Source: Pseudomonas subflava
GTDB lineage: Bacteria; Pseudomonadota; Gammaproteobacteria; Pseudomonadales; Pseudomonadaceae
Reading direction: 5' to 3'
DNA length: 64,000 nt
NCBI RefSeq assembly: GCF_023823685.1
Contig: NZ_JAMXBF010000001.1
Span: 1-64,000, forward strand
Shown: positions 17,747 through 26,823 of the stretch, piece by piece
Layout of the letters: each line of letters begins with the position of its first letter
How positions within the stretch are numbered: the first letter of the stretch is position 1
Program-made: the position numbers and the translations under genes
The notes under the pieces: model-generated
What the model was told of the DNA's origin: nothing
Database searches by the model: none
The model's input: only the letters and a program-made list of their open reading frames with translations

Positions 17747-20700
17747 TGAGCAACGCGCCTATCGCCATCATCGGCATGGCCTGCATCTTCCCGCAGGCCC
17801 CGGACCTGGCGGCCTTCTGGCGCAACATCCTGGCCGGCACCGACGCCGTCGGCGAGCCACAGGACGAGTGGGAGGCGCAGCGCTATCTGAACTCCGGGCG
17901 CATCAACACCCAGCACGGCGGCTACCTGAACGACCTGTACCGCTTCGATCCGCGCGAGTTCGGCATCATGCCCAGCTCGGTGGATGGCGGTGAGCCGGAC
18001 CAGTTCCTCGCCCTCAAGGTGGCCTTCGATGCCCTGCAGGATGCCGGCTACGCGGGCGACGGCGTCGACCATCGCGACACCGGCATCATCCTCGGCCACA
18101 GCACCTACCTGCACCGCGGCCAGGTCAGCCATATCCAGAACCACATCGTCCTCGACCAGACCCTGGAGCTGCTCAAGGCCGCCCAGCCGAGCCTGAGCGA
18201 GGACGACCTGGCGCGCCTGCGCACGGCGCTGCAGAAGCAGCTGCCGCCGTCCAACACCGACATCGCCCCGGGCCTGGTGCCCAACGTGATGACCGGGCGC
18301 ATCGCCAATCGCCTCAACCTCAGAGGCCCCAACTACATAGTCGACGCCGCCTGTTCGTCCTCGCTGCTGGCGGTCAACGCCGCCATGGACGAGCTGCGCA
18401 GCGGGCGTAGCCGCCTGATGATCGCCGGTGGGGTCAATGCCTCGTTGCCGGCCGAGGTCTCGGTGATCTTCACTCAGCTCGGCGCCCTCAGCGGGCGCGG
18501 CAAGGTTCGCCCGTTCGAGCAGGGCAGCGATGGCACCCTGCTCGGCGAAGGCCTGGGCATGGTGGTGCTCAAGCGCCTGGACGACGCCCTGGCCGACGGC
18601 GACCGCATCTATGCCGTGCTGCGTGGTATCGGCCAGGCCAGCGATGGCCGCGGCACCGGCCTGCTGGCGCCGAGCGAGGAGGGCGAGGCCCTGTCGATCC
18701 GCCGCGCCTATGAGAGCAGCGGCGTCGATCCGGCCAGCATCTCCCTGGTCGAGGCCCACGGCACCGGCATTCCGCTCGGCGACAAGACCGAGATTGCCGC
18801 CCTGCGCAGCGTGCTCGGCGAGCGCCAGGGCCTGCTCGGCAGCGTGGCCATCGGCTCGGTGAAGTCGATGATTAGTCACTGCATCCCTGCCGCCGGCATC
18901 GCCGGCCTGATCAAGACCAGTCTGGCCCTGCACCACAAGGTGTTGCCGCCGACCCTGTGCGGCACGGTCAACCCGGCACTGGGTATCGGCGCCACGCCGC
19001 TGTACGTCAACACCGCCAGCAAGCCCTGGATCGCCAAGCCGCAGAACCCGCGCCGCGCCGGTATCAACTCGTTCGGCTTTGGCGGCATCAATACCCATGC
19101 GGTGCTGGAGGAGGCGCCGGCCGCCGCCCAGCGGCCGTTGAGCTTCGCCCGCCGCGAGTGCGAACTGTGCGTGTTCGCCGCAGCCGACGAGGCTGCACTG
19201 CTGGCGCAGCTGCAGCAGGTACAGGCTTATATAGAGAGCAACCCCGGCGTGGCGCTGCTGGACCTGGCCGCCACCCTGGCCACCCACGACAGTGCCGACA
19301 AACCGGCGCGCCTGGCCGTGCTGGCCGGCGATGTGGCCGAACTGGCGAAGAAGCTGCAGCAGGCGGCGAAGAAGATCGGCGAGGCCAAGAGCCCGCGCTG
19401 GATGACCCGCACCGGGCTGGTATTCAGCAGCCAGCCACTGCAGGGCAAGCTGGCCTTCCTGTTCCCCGGCGAAGGCTCGCAATACTTGAACATGCTGGTC
19501 GACCTAGCCCAGCAGTTCCCCGAAGTGCGCGAGTGGTTCGACTTCTGGCAGGGCCTGTACGACGAACAGCCTGGCTCGACCCGCACCGATATCCTGTTCC
19601 CTCCGGCCAGCGAGCTGGATGACGAGCAGCGCCAGCGCCTGGAAGCGCGCCTGTTCGACATGGACGTGGGCTCCGAGGCGGTGTTCGTCGCCAGCCAGGC
19701 CCTGTTCAGCCTGCTGGGCGCCTTGGGTGTGGAGCCGGATGCCATGCTCGGCCACAGCACCGGCGAGTCCTCAGCCCTGGCAGCCAGCGGCGCGATGGCC
19801 TTCGGCGACCGCGACCAGCTGGCCGACTTTATCCGCGAGCTGAACAAGGTCTACCGCGGCGTGCTGGACGGCGGTGGCATCGCCACCGGCGCACTGCTCA
19901 CCGTTGGCGCGCTCAAGCGCGAGGTGGTGGATCGCCATATCGCCGCCCGCACCGAGCCGGTGGTGGTGGCCATGGACAACTGTCAGAACCAGCTGGTGCT
20001 GTTCTCCGACCGCGCCACCATCGAGGCCCTGCTGCGGCTGCTCGGCGAAGAGGGCGGCATCTGTTCGATCCTACCATTCGACCGTGCCTACCACACGCCG
20101 CTGTTCGCCGCGGTCACCGGCGCCTTCCACCAGTACTACCGCGATGTCGGCCTGCAGGCGCCGAAGACGCCGCTGTATTCCTGCGCCAGTGCCGACCTGT
20201 TCCCGACCGAGCCTGAGGCGGCGTGCGAGCTGGCCGCGGCGCAGTGGTCGAGCACCGTGCGCTTTCGCGAAACCATCGCCCACATGCACCGCGATGGCGT
20301 GCGCTACTTCGTCGAGGTCGGCCCTTCCGGCAACCTGACCGGCTTCGTCAACGACATCCTCGGTGGCGAGGAGTACCTGGCCATCGCCTCCAACGCGCGC
20401 AAGCGCAGCGGCGTGGAGCAGTTGTTCAACCTGCTCGGCAGCCTGTTCGCCAACGGCAAGACGGTGGACCTCGGCAAGCTCTACCGCGGCATCGCCTGCC
20501 GCGTGCTCGACCTCGATCAGCCGTTGCCACAGCCCAAGCGCGGCATGCTGGTGAAGAACACCATGCCGGTGGTGCATGTGAACGAATCGCTCGGCGAGCT
20601 GCTGCGCGAACTGTTCCAGCCGGTCGCGGCCGTAGCCGCGCAGCCGCTGGCAGCGAGCCCGACGGCGCCGCTGCTGGTGGATATCCAGCGCCAGGGCGAG

Positions 20701-22338
20701 CGGCTCAGCGCCCAGTGCCCGCTGTGGTCCACCGACCGCTTCCTCGCCGATCACGTGTTGTCCGGCCCCAGCTCCTACCATCAGCCCGAGCTGCAAGGCC
20801 TGGCCTGCGTGGCGATGATGGCCAGCCTGGAAATCATGGCCGAGGCCTGCGCGCTGCTGGCCGGAAGCGTGGCGATCAACCTGATCGAGAACGTCCGCGC
20901 CTTCGACTGGGTTGCCCTGGATCGCGGCGAGCTGACCTTGCGGGTGCAGGCCGAGCGCGTCGCCGACAACCACTACCGGGCCGAGCTGCACAACGCCGGC
21001 AGCCTGGTGATGAGCGCCGAATTCCGCTTCGCCGCGCAGCTTGCCGGCGCGCCGCTGGCCGAGCTGCAGGGCGGCATCGGTTACCGCTGGCCGGACCACG
21101 AGCTGTACAGCACCGGCATGTTCCACGGCCCGCTGTTCCAGAGCATCGCCAGCATCCAAACCTGGGCGGAGGAGGGCATCGATGCCCAGCTCGCCAGCTG
21201 CTCGCTGGATGGATTCGTGCATGACGGCGAGTCCTACGCCCTGGTGCTCAACCCGGTGCTGCTGGACGCTCTCGGCCAGCTGGCCGCTTATTGGCTGGCG
21301 CAGCAGGTCGGCACCGATTTCAATAGCTTCCCCTCGCATATCGCCCGCATCGAGCTGCATGCGCCGGCCCCGGCCGATCTGTCCGGCGCCTGGCTGCGTG
21401 GCCGCCAGCGCCCGGTCGATGCGGCCAACTCCGGCCTGGATGCACCACGCACCTGGACCTTCGACTGCCTGCATGAGGGCCGCCTGCTGCTGCACGCCAG
21501 CGGCTTCGCCAACCTGTTCTTCCCGGTGCCCAACGCCTTCTACCAGCTGCGCCGCGAACCGCTGAACGGCTGGCTCGGAGCGCCGTTGGCCACGGCCTTG
21601 CCGGAGGTGTTGCTGTGGCAGTTGGAGCAGTTGCCCGAGGACTTCTGCAAGCAGTCGGCGGCGATCTTCCTGCGCATTCTCGCCCACGCCGTACTGGCCG
21701 CGGACGAGCGCGAGGAATGGGAGGCCGTTCGCCAGACCCGCCGTGCCCGCGAGTGGCTGCATGGCCGCCTGTGCCTGAAGGAAGCGACCCGCTACTTCAT
21801 CTACCAGCAGACCGGCGAGCTGCTCTGCCCGGCAGATGTGAGCGTGCAGCACGATGCGCTGGGCGCGCCCTTCGTCGACGGCTGGTGGAACGGCCATTGG
21901 CTGGCCGCGCCGGCCGTGTCGCTGAGCCACGACCGCGATGGCTGCGTGGCCGCCCTGGTGCCCGCCGGCGCCGTGGGTGTGGATGCCGAGCGCCTGGATC
22001 GTCTGCAACGTCCGGAGCTGGTGGCCGGTTCGTTCACCGCCCATGAGCAGCATGTGCTGGCCGCGGTCGATCCGGTCTGGCAGGGCGAGCTGACCCTGCG
22101 CACCTGGTGCGCCAAGGAGGCCGCCGCCAAGTACCTGGGCTGCGGCCTGCGCGGTGCGCCACAGGATTTCGAGGTGCGTTTCCTCGAAACCGGCGACCTG
22201 GCCGAAGTGATTTTCGCCGGCGACGCCAGCCTGGCGCCGGCCTGCGTGAACGTGGCCTTCGAGGTGCAGGGCGATCGGCTGATCGCGCTGGCCGGGGCCG
22301 AATGGGAAGTAACGGAATACGGAGTGGCCAATGGCTGA
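17746..22338 (+). CDS. Second megasynthase subunit: KS-AT-DH-like-phosphopantetheinyl transferase
   Basis: A 1530-residue partner synthase, coupled to the first by TGATG. The KS keeps all catalytic residues (Cys203 in DAACSSS, His338 in EAHGTGI, His378 in ISHCIPAAG), so it is not an obvious chain-length-factor relic. The AT nucleophile is Ser671 in GHSTGES. A hotdog DH-like region follows, with His1003 in DHVLSGPSS and Asp1174/Gln1178 in LLDALGQL; the first motif lacks the usual Pro (HxxxGxxxxP), so activity is uncertain. The C-terminus is a Sfp-type phosphopantetheinyl transferase (Asp1413 and Glu1415 in GVDAE; WCAKEAAAK at 1454-1462), expected to activate the two ACPs of this locus. The layout recalls PfaC/Pfa3 and enediyne synthases but does not match any I know. 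Confidence 0.92.
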   Translation: MSNAPIAIIGMACIFPQAPDLAAFWRNILAGTDAVGEPQDEWEAQRYLNSGRINTQHGGYLNDLYRFDPREFGIMPSSVDGGEPDQFLALKVAFDALQDAGYAGDGVDHRDTGIILGHSTYLHRGQVSHIQNHIVLDQTLELLKAAQPSLSEDDLARLRTALQKQLPPSNTDIAPGLVPNVMTGRIANRLNLRGPNYIVDAACSSSLLAVNAAMDELRSGRSRLMIAGGVNASLPAEVSVIFTQLGALSGRGKVRPFEQGSDGTLLGEGLGMVVLKRLDDALADGDRIYAVLRGIGQASDGRGTGLLAPSEEGEALSIRRAYESSGVDPASISLVEAHGTGIPLGDKTEIAALRSVLGERQGLLGSVAIGSVKSMISHCIPAAGIAGLIKTSLALHHKVLPPTLCGTVNPALGIGATPLYVNTASKPWIAKPQNPRRAGINSFGFGGINTHAVLEEAPAAAQRPLSFARRECELCVFAAADEAALLAQLQQVQAYIESNPGVALLDLAATLATHDSADKPARLAVLAGDVAELAKKLQQAAKKIGEAKSPRWMTRTGLVFSSQPLQGKLAFLFPGEGSQYLNMLVDLAQQFPEVREWFDFWQGLYDEQPGSTRTDILFPPASELDDEQRQRLEARLFDMDVGSEAVFVASQALFSLLGALGVEPDAMLGHSTGESSALAASGAMAFGDRDQLADFIRELNKVYRGVLDGGGIATGALLTVGALKREVVDRHIAARTEPVVVAMDNCQNQLVLFSDRATIEALLRLLGEEGGICSILPFDRAYHTPLFAAVTGAFHQYYRDVGLQAPKTPLYSCASADLFPTEPEAACELAAAQWSSTVRFRETIAHMHRDGVRYFVEVGPSGNLTGFVNDILGGEEYLAIASNARKRSGVEQLFNLLGSLFANGKTVDLGKLYRGIACRVLDLDQPLPQPKRGMLVKNTMPVVHVNESLGELLRELFQPVAAVAAQPLAASPTAPLLVDIQRQGERLSAQCPLWSTDRFLADHVLSGPSSYHQPELQGLACVAMMASLEIMAEACALLAGSVAINLIENVRAFDWVALDRGELTLRVQAERVADNHYRAELHNAGSLVMSAEFRFAAQLAGAPLAELQGGIGYRWPDHELYSTGMFHGPLFQSIASIQTWAEEGIDAQLASCSLDGFVHDGESYALVLNPVLLDALGQLAAYWLAQQVGTDFNSFPSHIARIELHAPAPADLSGAWLRGRQRPVDAANSGLDAPRTWTFDCLHEGRLLLHASGFANLFFPVPNAFYQLRREPLNGWLGAPLATALPEVLLWQLEQLPEDFCKQSAAIFLRILAHAVLAADEREEWEAVRQTRRAREWLHGRLCLKEATRYFIYQQTGELLCPADVSVQHDALGAPFVDGWWNGHWLAAPAVSLSHDRDGCVAALVPAGAVGVDAERLDRLQRPELVAGSFTAHEQHVLAAVDPVWQGELTLRTWCAKEAAAKYLGCGLRGAPQDFEVRFLETGDLAEVIFAGDASLAPACVNVAFEVQGDRLIALAGAEWEVTEYGVANG

Positions 22339-22627
22339 GAGCAAGAGCGCAATCGAGCAAACCCTGATCCACATCGCTGCCGACCTGACCCAGGACTGGG
22401 GCATCGAGCTGGACCAGCCGCTGAGCGCCGAGACCCGGCTGGTGGCGGACATGGAGTTCGCCTCTGTCGACATCATCCAGCTGATCGTCGCCATCGAAGA
22501 GCACTACAACCGCCCGAAAATGGGCTTCCAGGATCTGCTGATGAACGACGGCAGTTACGTCGACGATCTCTCCATCGGGCAGCTGATCGACTTCGTTCAC
22601 GAGAAACTCACAGGAGTGCCGGCATGA
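22331..22627 (+). CDS. Free acyl carrier protein
   Basis: A 98-residue acidic helical protein of the acyl-carrier-protein fold. The phosphopantetheine attachment serine is probably Ser45 in DMEFASVDIIQLIVAIEEHY, which occupies the place of the usual DSL/DSV motif. It overlaps the synthase gene before it by 8 bases and the phosphodiesterase gene after it by 4 (ATGA), so expression is coupled. It may receive the finished chain from the megasynthase ACP, or feed the starter; neither can be decided from sequence. The PPTase domain just upstream is the likely activating enzyme. Confidence 0.88.
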   Translation: MAESKSAIEQTLIHIAADLTQDWGIELDQPLSAETRLVADMEFASVDIIQLIVAIEEHYNRPKMGFQDLLMNDGSYVDDLSIGQLIDFVHEKLTGVPA

Positions 22628-24234
22628 CCACTCGTACCCTCTTCATCGGCATGGATGGCTGCACCTTCACCATCCTCGACGACCTCTGCGTGGAGAAGGA
22701 CGGCCAGCCGGCCGTGATGCCCTTCCTCGGCAGCATCATGGCCCGCGGCACCCGCGCCAAGCTGCGCTCGACGCCCAATCCGCTGACCCCGCCGGCCTGG
22801 GTCTCGCTGATGACCGGGCGCACCCCGGGCAACCACGGCCTGCTCGATTTCATCCGCGCCGAGGAGCGTGGCGAGGACGTGTTCTTCACCCTCTACGACT
22901 CGCGCGACAACCTGGCCGAGACCATCTGGTCCATTGCCAGCCGCCAGGAGCGCCGCGTCGCCGTACTCAACCTGCCGTTCACCGCGCCGCCGCCCAAGGA
23001 CCTCAACGGTTTCATGGTGCCGGGCTTCATCCCTTGGCGGCATCTGCGCCGCAACACCGTGCCGGGCGATTTCTACGACCGCCTCAAGCAGGACCTGCCG
23101 GGGTTCGATCCGAAAGAACTGGCCTGGGACTTCGAGCAGGAGAAGCAGGCGGTCGACGACCTCACCGACGAGGACCGCGAGAACTGGGTGCGCTACCACC
23201 TGCCGCGCGAGAAGCAGTGGTTCGAGATCGCCAAATACCTGCTCAAGGAAGAGGCGCCGGAGCTGATGGCGGTGATGTTCGACGGCGTCGACAAGCTGCA
23301 GCACCAGGCCTGGCTGTTCCTCGACCCGGCCCTGCAGCACGACGGCGTCAGCGACTACCACAAGCGCATGCGCACGCTGTGCCTGGATTACTTCCGCCAG
23401 CTCGACGGCTTCATCGAGGAGCTGGTGACCATGGCCGGTCCGGACTGCCAGGTGTTCATGGCATCCGACCACGGCTTCACCGCCACCACCGAGGTGGTAC
23501 GGATCAACGCCTGGCTGCACGAGAAGGGTTACCTGCACTGGAAGGAGGTGCTCGATCCGGGCTCCGAGGCCGCCAAGCGCCGCGAGGAAAGCATGTTCGC
23601 CAACCTCGACTGGACCAAGACCACCGCATACTGCCGCACCCCGTCGAGCAACGGCATCAACATCCGCGTCGCGCGCAATCCGGGCGAGACCGGGATCAAG
23701 CCGGAAGACTACGAGGCCTTCCGCGAGCAACTGATCCTCGACATCAAGGCGCTGAAGGACCCGGTGACCGGCGAGAGCATCGTCAGCGAGATCCACCTGC
23801 GCGAGGAAGTCTTCGCCGGCCCGGCGATGATGGACGCGCCGGACCTGCTGCTGGTGCTGCGCGACTTCGGCTTCGTCTCGATCAAGAACAAGCTGCCGAT
23901 CGTCGAGCCGCGCGAGGAGCCGGCTGGTACCCACCACCCGGACGGCATCTTCATCGCCTGCGGCCCGGGCGTGCGCAAGGGCGTGCAGATCGAGCGCCGG
24001 CACATCTGCGATGTCGGCGCGACCCTGCTTTACAGCCAGGGCCTGGAAGTGCCCGGCGACTTCGAGGGCAAGGTGGCTGGCGACATGTTCATCAAGCCGT
24101 GGCTGATCCAAAACCCGATCCGCATCGGCGAAGCCACCCGCGGGGTGAACAAGGACGCCAATGCCGAGGGCATGGCCGACGACGAGAAGGACAAGCTGAT
24201 GGCCCAGCTGCAGATGCTCGGCTACATGGAGTAA
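22624..24234 (+). CDS. Alkaline-phosphatase-superfamily phosphodiesterase/nucleotide pyrophosphatase-like enzyme
   Basis: A 536-residue protein of the type I phosphodiesterase/nucleotide-pyrophosphatase fold, cytoplasmic by the lack of a signal peptide. Metal ligands and nucleophile are visible in order: Asp11 in FIGMDGC, Thr55 in PNPLTPPAWVSLMTG, Asp and His in MFDGVDKLQHQAW, Asp-His in ASDHGF, and His in AGTHHPDGIF. All the usual two-metal-site elements therefore seem present. Its ATGA overlap with the carrier protein gene ties it to the synthase. A role in cleaving or transferring a phospho-linked head group or carrier-bound intermediate is an inference. It is a second member of the same superfamily as the protein at 8111-8947 in one locus. 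Confidence 0.86.
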   Translation: MTTRTLFIGMDGCTFTILDDLCVEKDGQPAVMPFLGSIMARGTRAKLRSTPNPLTPPAWVSLMTGRTPGNHGLLDFIRAEERGEDVFFTLYDSRDNLAETIWSIASRQERRVAVLNLPFTAPPPKDLNGFMVPGFIPWRHLRRNTVPGDFYDRLKQDLPGFDPKELAWDFEQEKQAVDDLTDEDRENWVRYHLPREKQWFEIAKYLLKEEAPELMAVMFDGVDKLQHQAWLFLDPALQHDGVSDYHKRMRTLCLDYFRQLDGFIEELVTMAGPDCQVFMASDHGFTATTEVVRINAWLHEKGYLHWKEVLDPGSEAAKRREESMFANLDWTKTTAYCRTPSSNGINIRVARNPGETGIKPEDYEAFREQLILDIKALKDPVTGESIVSEIHLREEVFAGPAMMDAPDLLLVLRDFGFVSIKNKLPIVEPREEPAGTHHPDGIFIACGPGVRKGVQIERRHICDVGATLLYSQGLEVPGDFEGKVAGDMFIKPWLIQNPIRIGEATRGVNKDANAEGMADDEKDKLMAQLQMLGYME

Positions 24235-24240
24235 CGCGCG

Positions 24241-26823
24241 ATGGCGATGGCCGAGGTCAACGGAGTCCGGCTGCACTATCAACAGCTGTCCTGCGAGCGC
24301 ACGGAAAGCGAGATCGAGGACGTGGTACTGATCCACGGCCTCGCCGCCAACCTGGCGTTCTGGTACATGCAGATCGGCCATGCCCTGGCCAAGCATTATC
24401 GGGTGACCATGTACGACCTGCGCGGCCATGGTCGCTCGAGCATGCCGCTGCAGGGCTATACCCCGGCCGAACAGGCCGAGGACCTGCGCCAGCTGCTCGA
24501 CTGGCTGGGTATCGGCCGTGCGCATTTCATCGCCCACAGCTTCGGCGGCACCATCGCGCTGAACCTGGCCTGCGAGCAGCCGCAGCGCTTTCGCAGCCTG
24601 ACCCTTGCCGACACGCACATCGCCGCCATTCGCAACGTGGGTGCCGACTGGCGCTATGCCGACCATATCCAGCGCATCCTGGATGACAACGGCATTCCGC
24701 TGAACACCCGCGAACCCTATTTCGGTTACCGCCTGCTCAAGGAGGCGGCGACCCTGCAACTCAACCAGCGCGAGCTGCCGGATGCGTTGCGCGAGCTGAT
24801 CAACCCGCTGATGGGCAGCTCCGGCAAACGCACCGCCGACCAGTGGGTGAAACTGCTGGAGACCACCGCCGCCCAGGAAGAGTTGATGGGCGACGACGGT
24901 CTGGTGGTGGAGCGCCTGCGCCAGCTGCACTTCCCGCTGCTGGCGATCTACGGCGAACGCTCCCAGGCGGTGACCACCGGCGAGCTGCTGCTCACCGTCT
25001 GGCCACGGGCGGACTTCCGCCTGGTGCGCGGCGCCGGGCATTTCTTCCCGGCCTCGCGGCCGCAGAAGCTGATCCGCTCCTTCGAGTTCTTCCTGCGTCG
25101 TGCCAGCACCCAGCGCCAGGGCCGTGCCGACGATACCGAGGCCAAGCCGTTCTTCCGCAGCGACCGCATCTACAGCCGCGCCGAGCAGTGGTTCTACGCC
25201 ACCCGCGAGGGCAGGGAGCAGGGGCCGTTCGGCGCCTTCGACGATGCCCTCGACCACCTCAACGCCTTCATCGCCGAGGTGCTGGCGCGCAAGACCCGCG
25301 CCGGCTCGATGTTCAACCTGCCAAGCAAGGTGCGGGTACCGGCCGGGCTCAGCGAGGACGACTTCCAGTTGATCGCCCGCAACGGCTTCGGCGACGGCAT
25401 CAACGCCTATGCCCATGCCATGGCGTGGTTCAACGATCACCTGTACGTCGGCACCACCCGCGGCAACTTCCCGCTGATGAAGGCGCGCCTGCCGATCAGC
25501 ATGGACCCTTGGCCGGTGGAGTGCCCGGCCAACCCGTTCGACCTGGACCTGCACGCCGAGATCTGGCGCTACAACCCGCGCAAGGACGAATGGAAGCGGG
25601 TGTTCAAGGCGCCGACCATCATCGGCAGCGACGGCTCGAAGATTCCCCGCGAGCTGGGCTTCCGCGGCATGTGCGTGTACCCCGGCAGCGCCGGGCGCAA
25701 GCCATCGCTGTTCGTCAGCACCTGGTCGCCGGCCAAGGGCCCGGGGCCGCTGCTGCTGCGCAGCGAGGACGGGCTGAACTTCACCCCCACCTGCGAGCCC
25801 GGCCTGATGGGCCTGCCGGTGACCACCATCCGCACCATGGTCAGCTTCAAGGGGCGCATGTACACCACCCCGGCCGGTTCGCGCGGCGGCAACCCCAATG
25901 TCTCCTCGCACTCCATCGTCTACGAGAGCGCGGCGCCGGAGGAGGGCGGCTGGGAGGCGGTCAGCGACTTTGGCTTCGGTGACGACGGCAACAAGACCAT
26001 CTTCGAGATGTGCCCGTTCGGCGACCATCTCTATATCGGTACCTTCAATCTCAAGGGCTACCAGGTCTGGCGCAGTACCTGCGAGACCAAGCCCTACCAC
26101 TGGGAGCAGGTGATCGCCGACGGTGCCGGCCGCGGCCCGCTCAACCAGTCGGTGCTGAGCATGTACCCGTTCAAGGGCGCGCTGTATGTCGGCAGTGCCA
26201 TCCAGGGAGGTGGCATCGACCGGCAGAATGGCGTGGGCCCGGCGCCACCCGAGCTGATCCGCATCCGCCCGGACAACAGCTGGGACCTGCTGGTGGGCGA
26301 CGCCCGCATGACCGAGCAGGGATGGAAGGAGCCGCTGTCCGGCTACATGGCCGGCTTCGACAACTTCTTCAACGGCTACTTCTGGCGCATGGCCGAGCAC
26401 GAGGGCTGGCTCTACCTGTCGACGTTCGACTGGAGTGGCCTGCTCGGCTATGCCCGGCGCGACAGTTGGCCGGAGCCCTTCCTTAACATCATCAACAGCG
26501 TGGGCGAGCAATTCATCTTCGAGCGCCAGTCGGGCTTCGACCTGTACCGCAGTTACGACGGCGAGAACTGGGTGCCGGTGACCACCGACGGCATGGGCAA
26601 CCCCTACAACATCGGCATGCGCACCATCGTTTCCTCGCCCTACGGCCTGTTCCTCGGCGCCGCCAACCCCTTCGGCCCCAAGGTCTGGCCGCTGGGCGGG
26701 GATCGCTATATCGACAACCCGCGCGGCGGCTGCGAGGTGTTCTTCGCGCCGCGCAAACAGATGACCTCGGCTGCACCCAGCGCCGGTATCCGTGACCGGT
26801 CCACAGGAAGCCCCGTGCTATGA
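24241..26823 (+). CDS. Alpha/beta-hydrolase fused to a beta-propeller-like domain
   Basis: An 860-residue two-part protein. Residues 1-285 form an alpha/beta-hydrolase: IHGLAANLAFW oxyanion region, nucleophile Ser100 in AHSFGG, and His267 in GAGHFFP. The usual acid position reads IYGERSQ, so Glu may replace Asp. Residues about 370-855 look like a beta-propeller: blade-like strands recur as DHLYVGTT (399), GRMYTTPA (538), DHLYIGTF (595), ALYVGSAI (647), WLYLSTF (723) and GLFLGAAN (802), often near Trp-rich or DG turns. There is no signal peptide. GGAG eight bases upstream supports the ATG at 24241. A chain-releasing or editing thioesterase/acyltransferase role for the hydrolase is plausible from the operon; the propeller function is unknown. 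Confidence 0.85.
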   Translation: MAMAEVNGVRLHYQQLSCERTESEIEDVVLIHGLAANLAFWYMQIGHALAKHYRVTMYDLRGHGRSSMPLQGYTPAEQAEDLRQLLDWLGIGRAHFIAHSFGGTIALNLACEQPQRFRSLTLADTHIAAIRNVGADWRYADHIQRILDDNGIPLNTREPYFGYRLLKEAATLQLNQRELPDALRELINPLMGSSGKRTADQWVKLLETTAAQEELMGDDGLVVERLRQLHFPLLAIYGERSQAVTTGELLLTVWPRADFRLVRGAGHFFPASRPQKLIRSFEFFLRRASTQRQGRADDTEAKPFFRSDRIYSRAEQWFYATREGREQGPFGAFDDALDHLNAFIAEVLARKTRAGSMFNLPSKVRVPAGLSEDDFQLIARNGFGDGINAYAHAMAWFNDHLYVGTTRGNFPLMKARLPISMDPWPVECPANPFDLDLHAEIWRYNPRKDEWKRVFKAPTIIGSDGSKIPRELGFRGMCVYPGSAGRKPSLFVSTWSPAKGPGPLLLRSEDGLNFTPTCEPGLMGLPVTTIRTMVSFKGRMYTTPAGSRGGNPNVSSHSIVYESAAPEEGGWEAVSDFGFGDDGNKTIFEMCPFGDHLYIGTFNLKGYQVWRSTCETKPYHWEQVIADGAGRGPLNQSVLSMYPFKGALYVGSAIQGGGIDRQNGVGPAPPELIRIRPDNSWDLLVGDARMTEQGWKEPLSGYMAGFDNFFNGYFWRMAEHEGWLYLSTFDWSGLLGYARRDSWPEPFLNIINSVGEQFIFERQSGFDLYRSYDGENWVPVTTDGMGNPYNIGMRTIVSSPYGLFLGAANPFGPKVWPLGGDRYIDNPRGGCEVFFAPRKQMTSAAPSAGIRDRSTGSPVL

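Noticed and set aside
22597..26511. A 1304-codon open frame on the minus strand across the phosphodiesterase and hydrolase genes
   Set aside because: Same cause: no domain, no ribosome site, and it covers two well-supported plus-strand genes.
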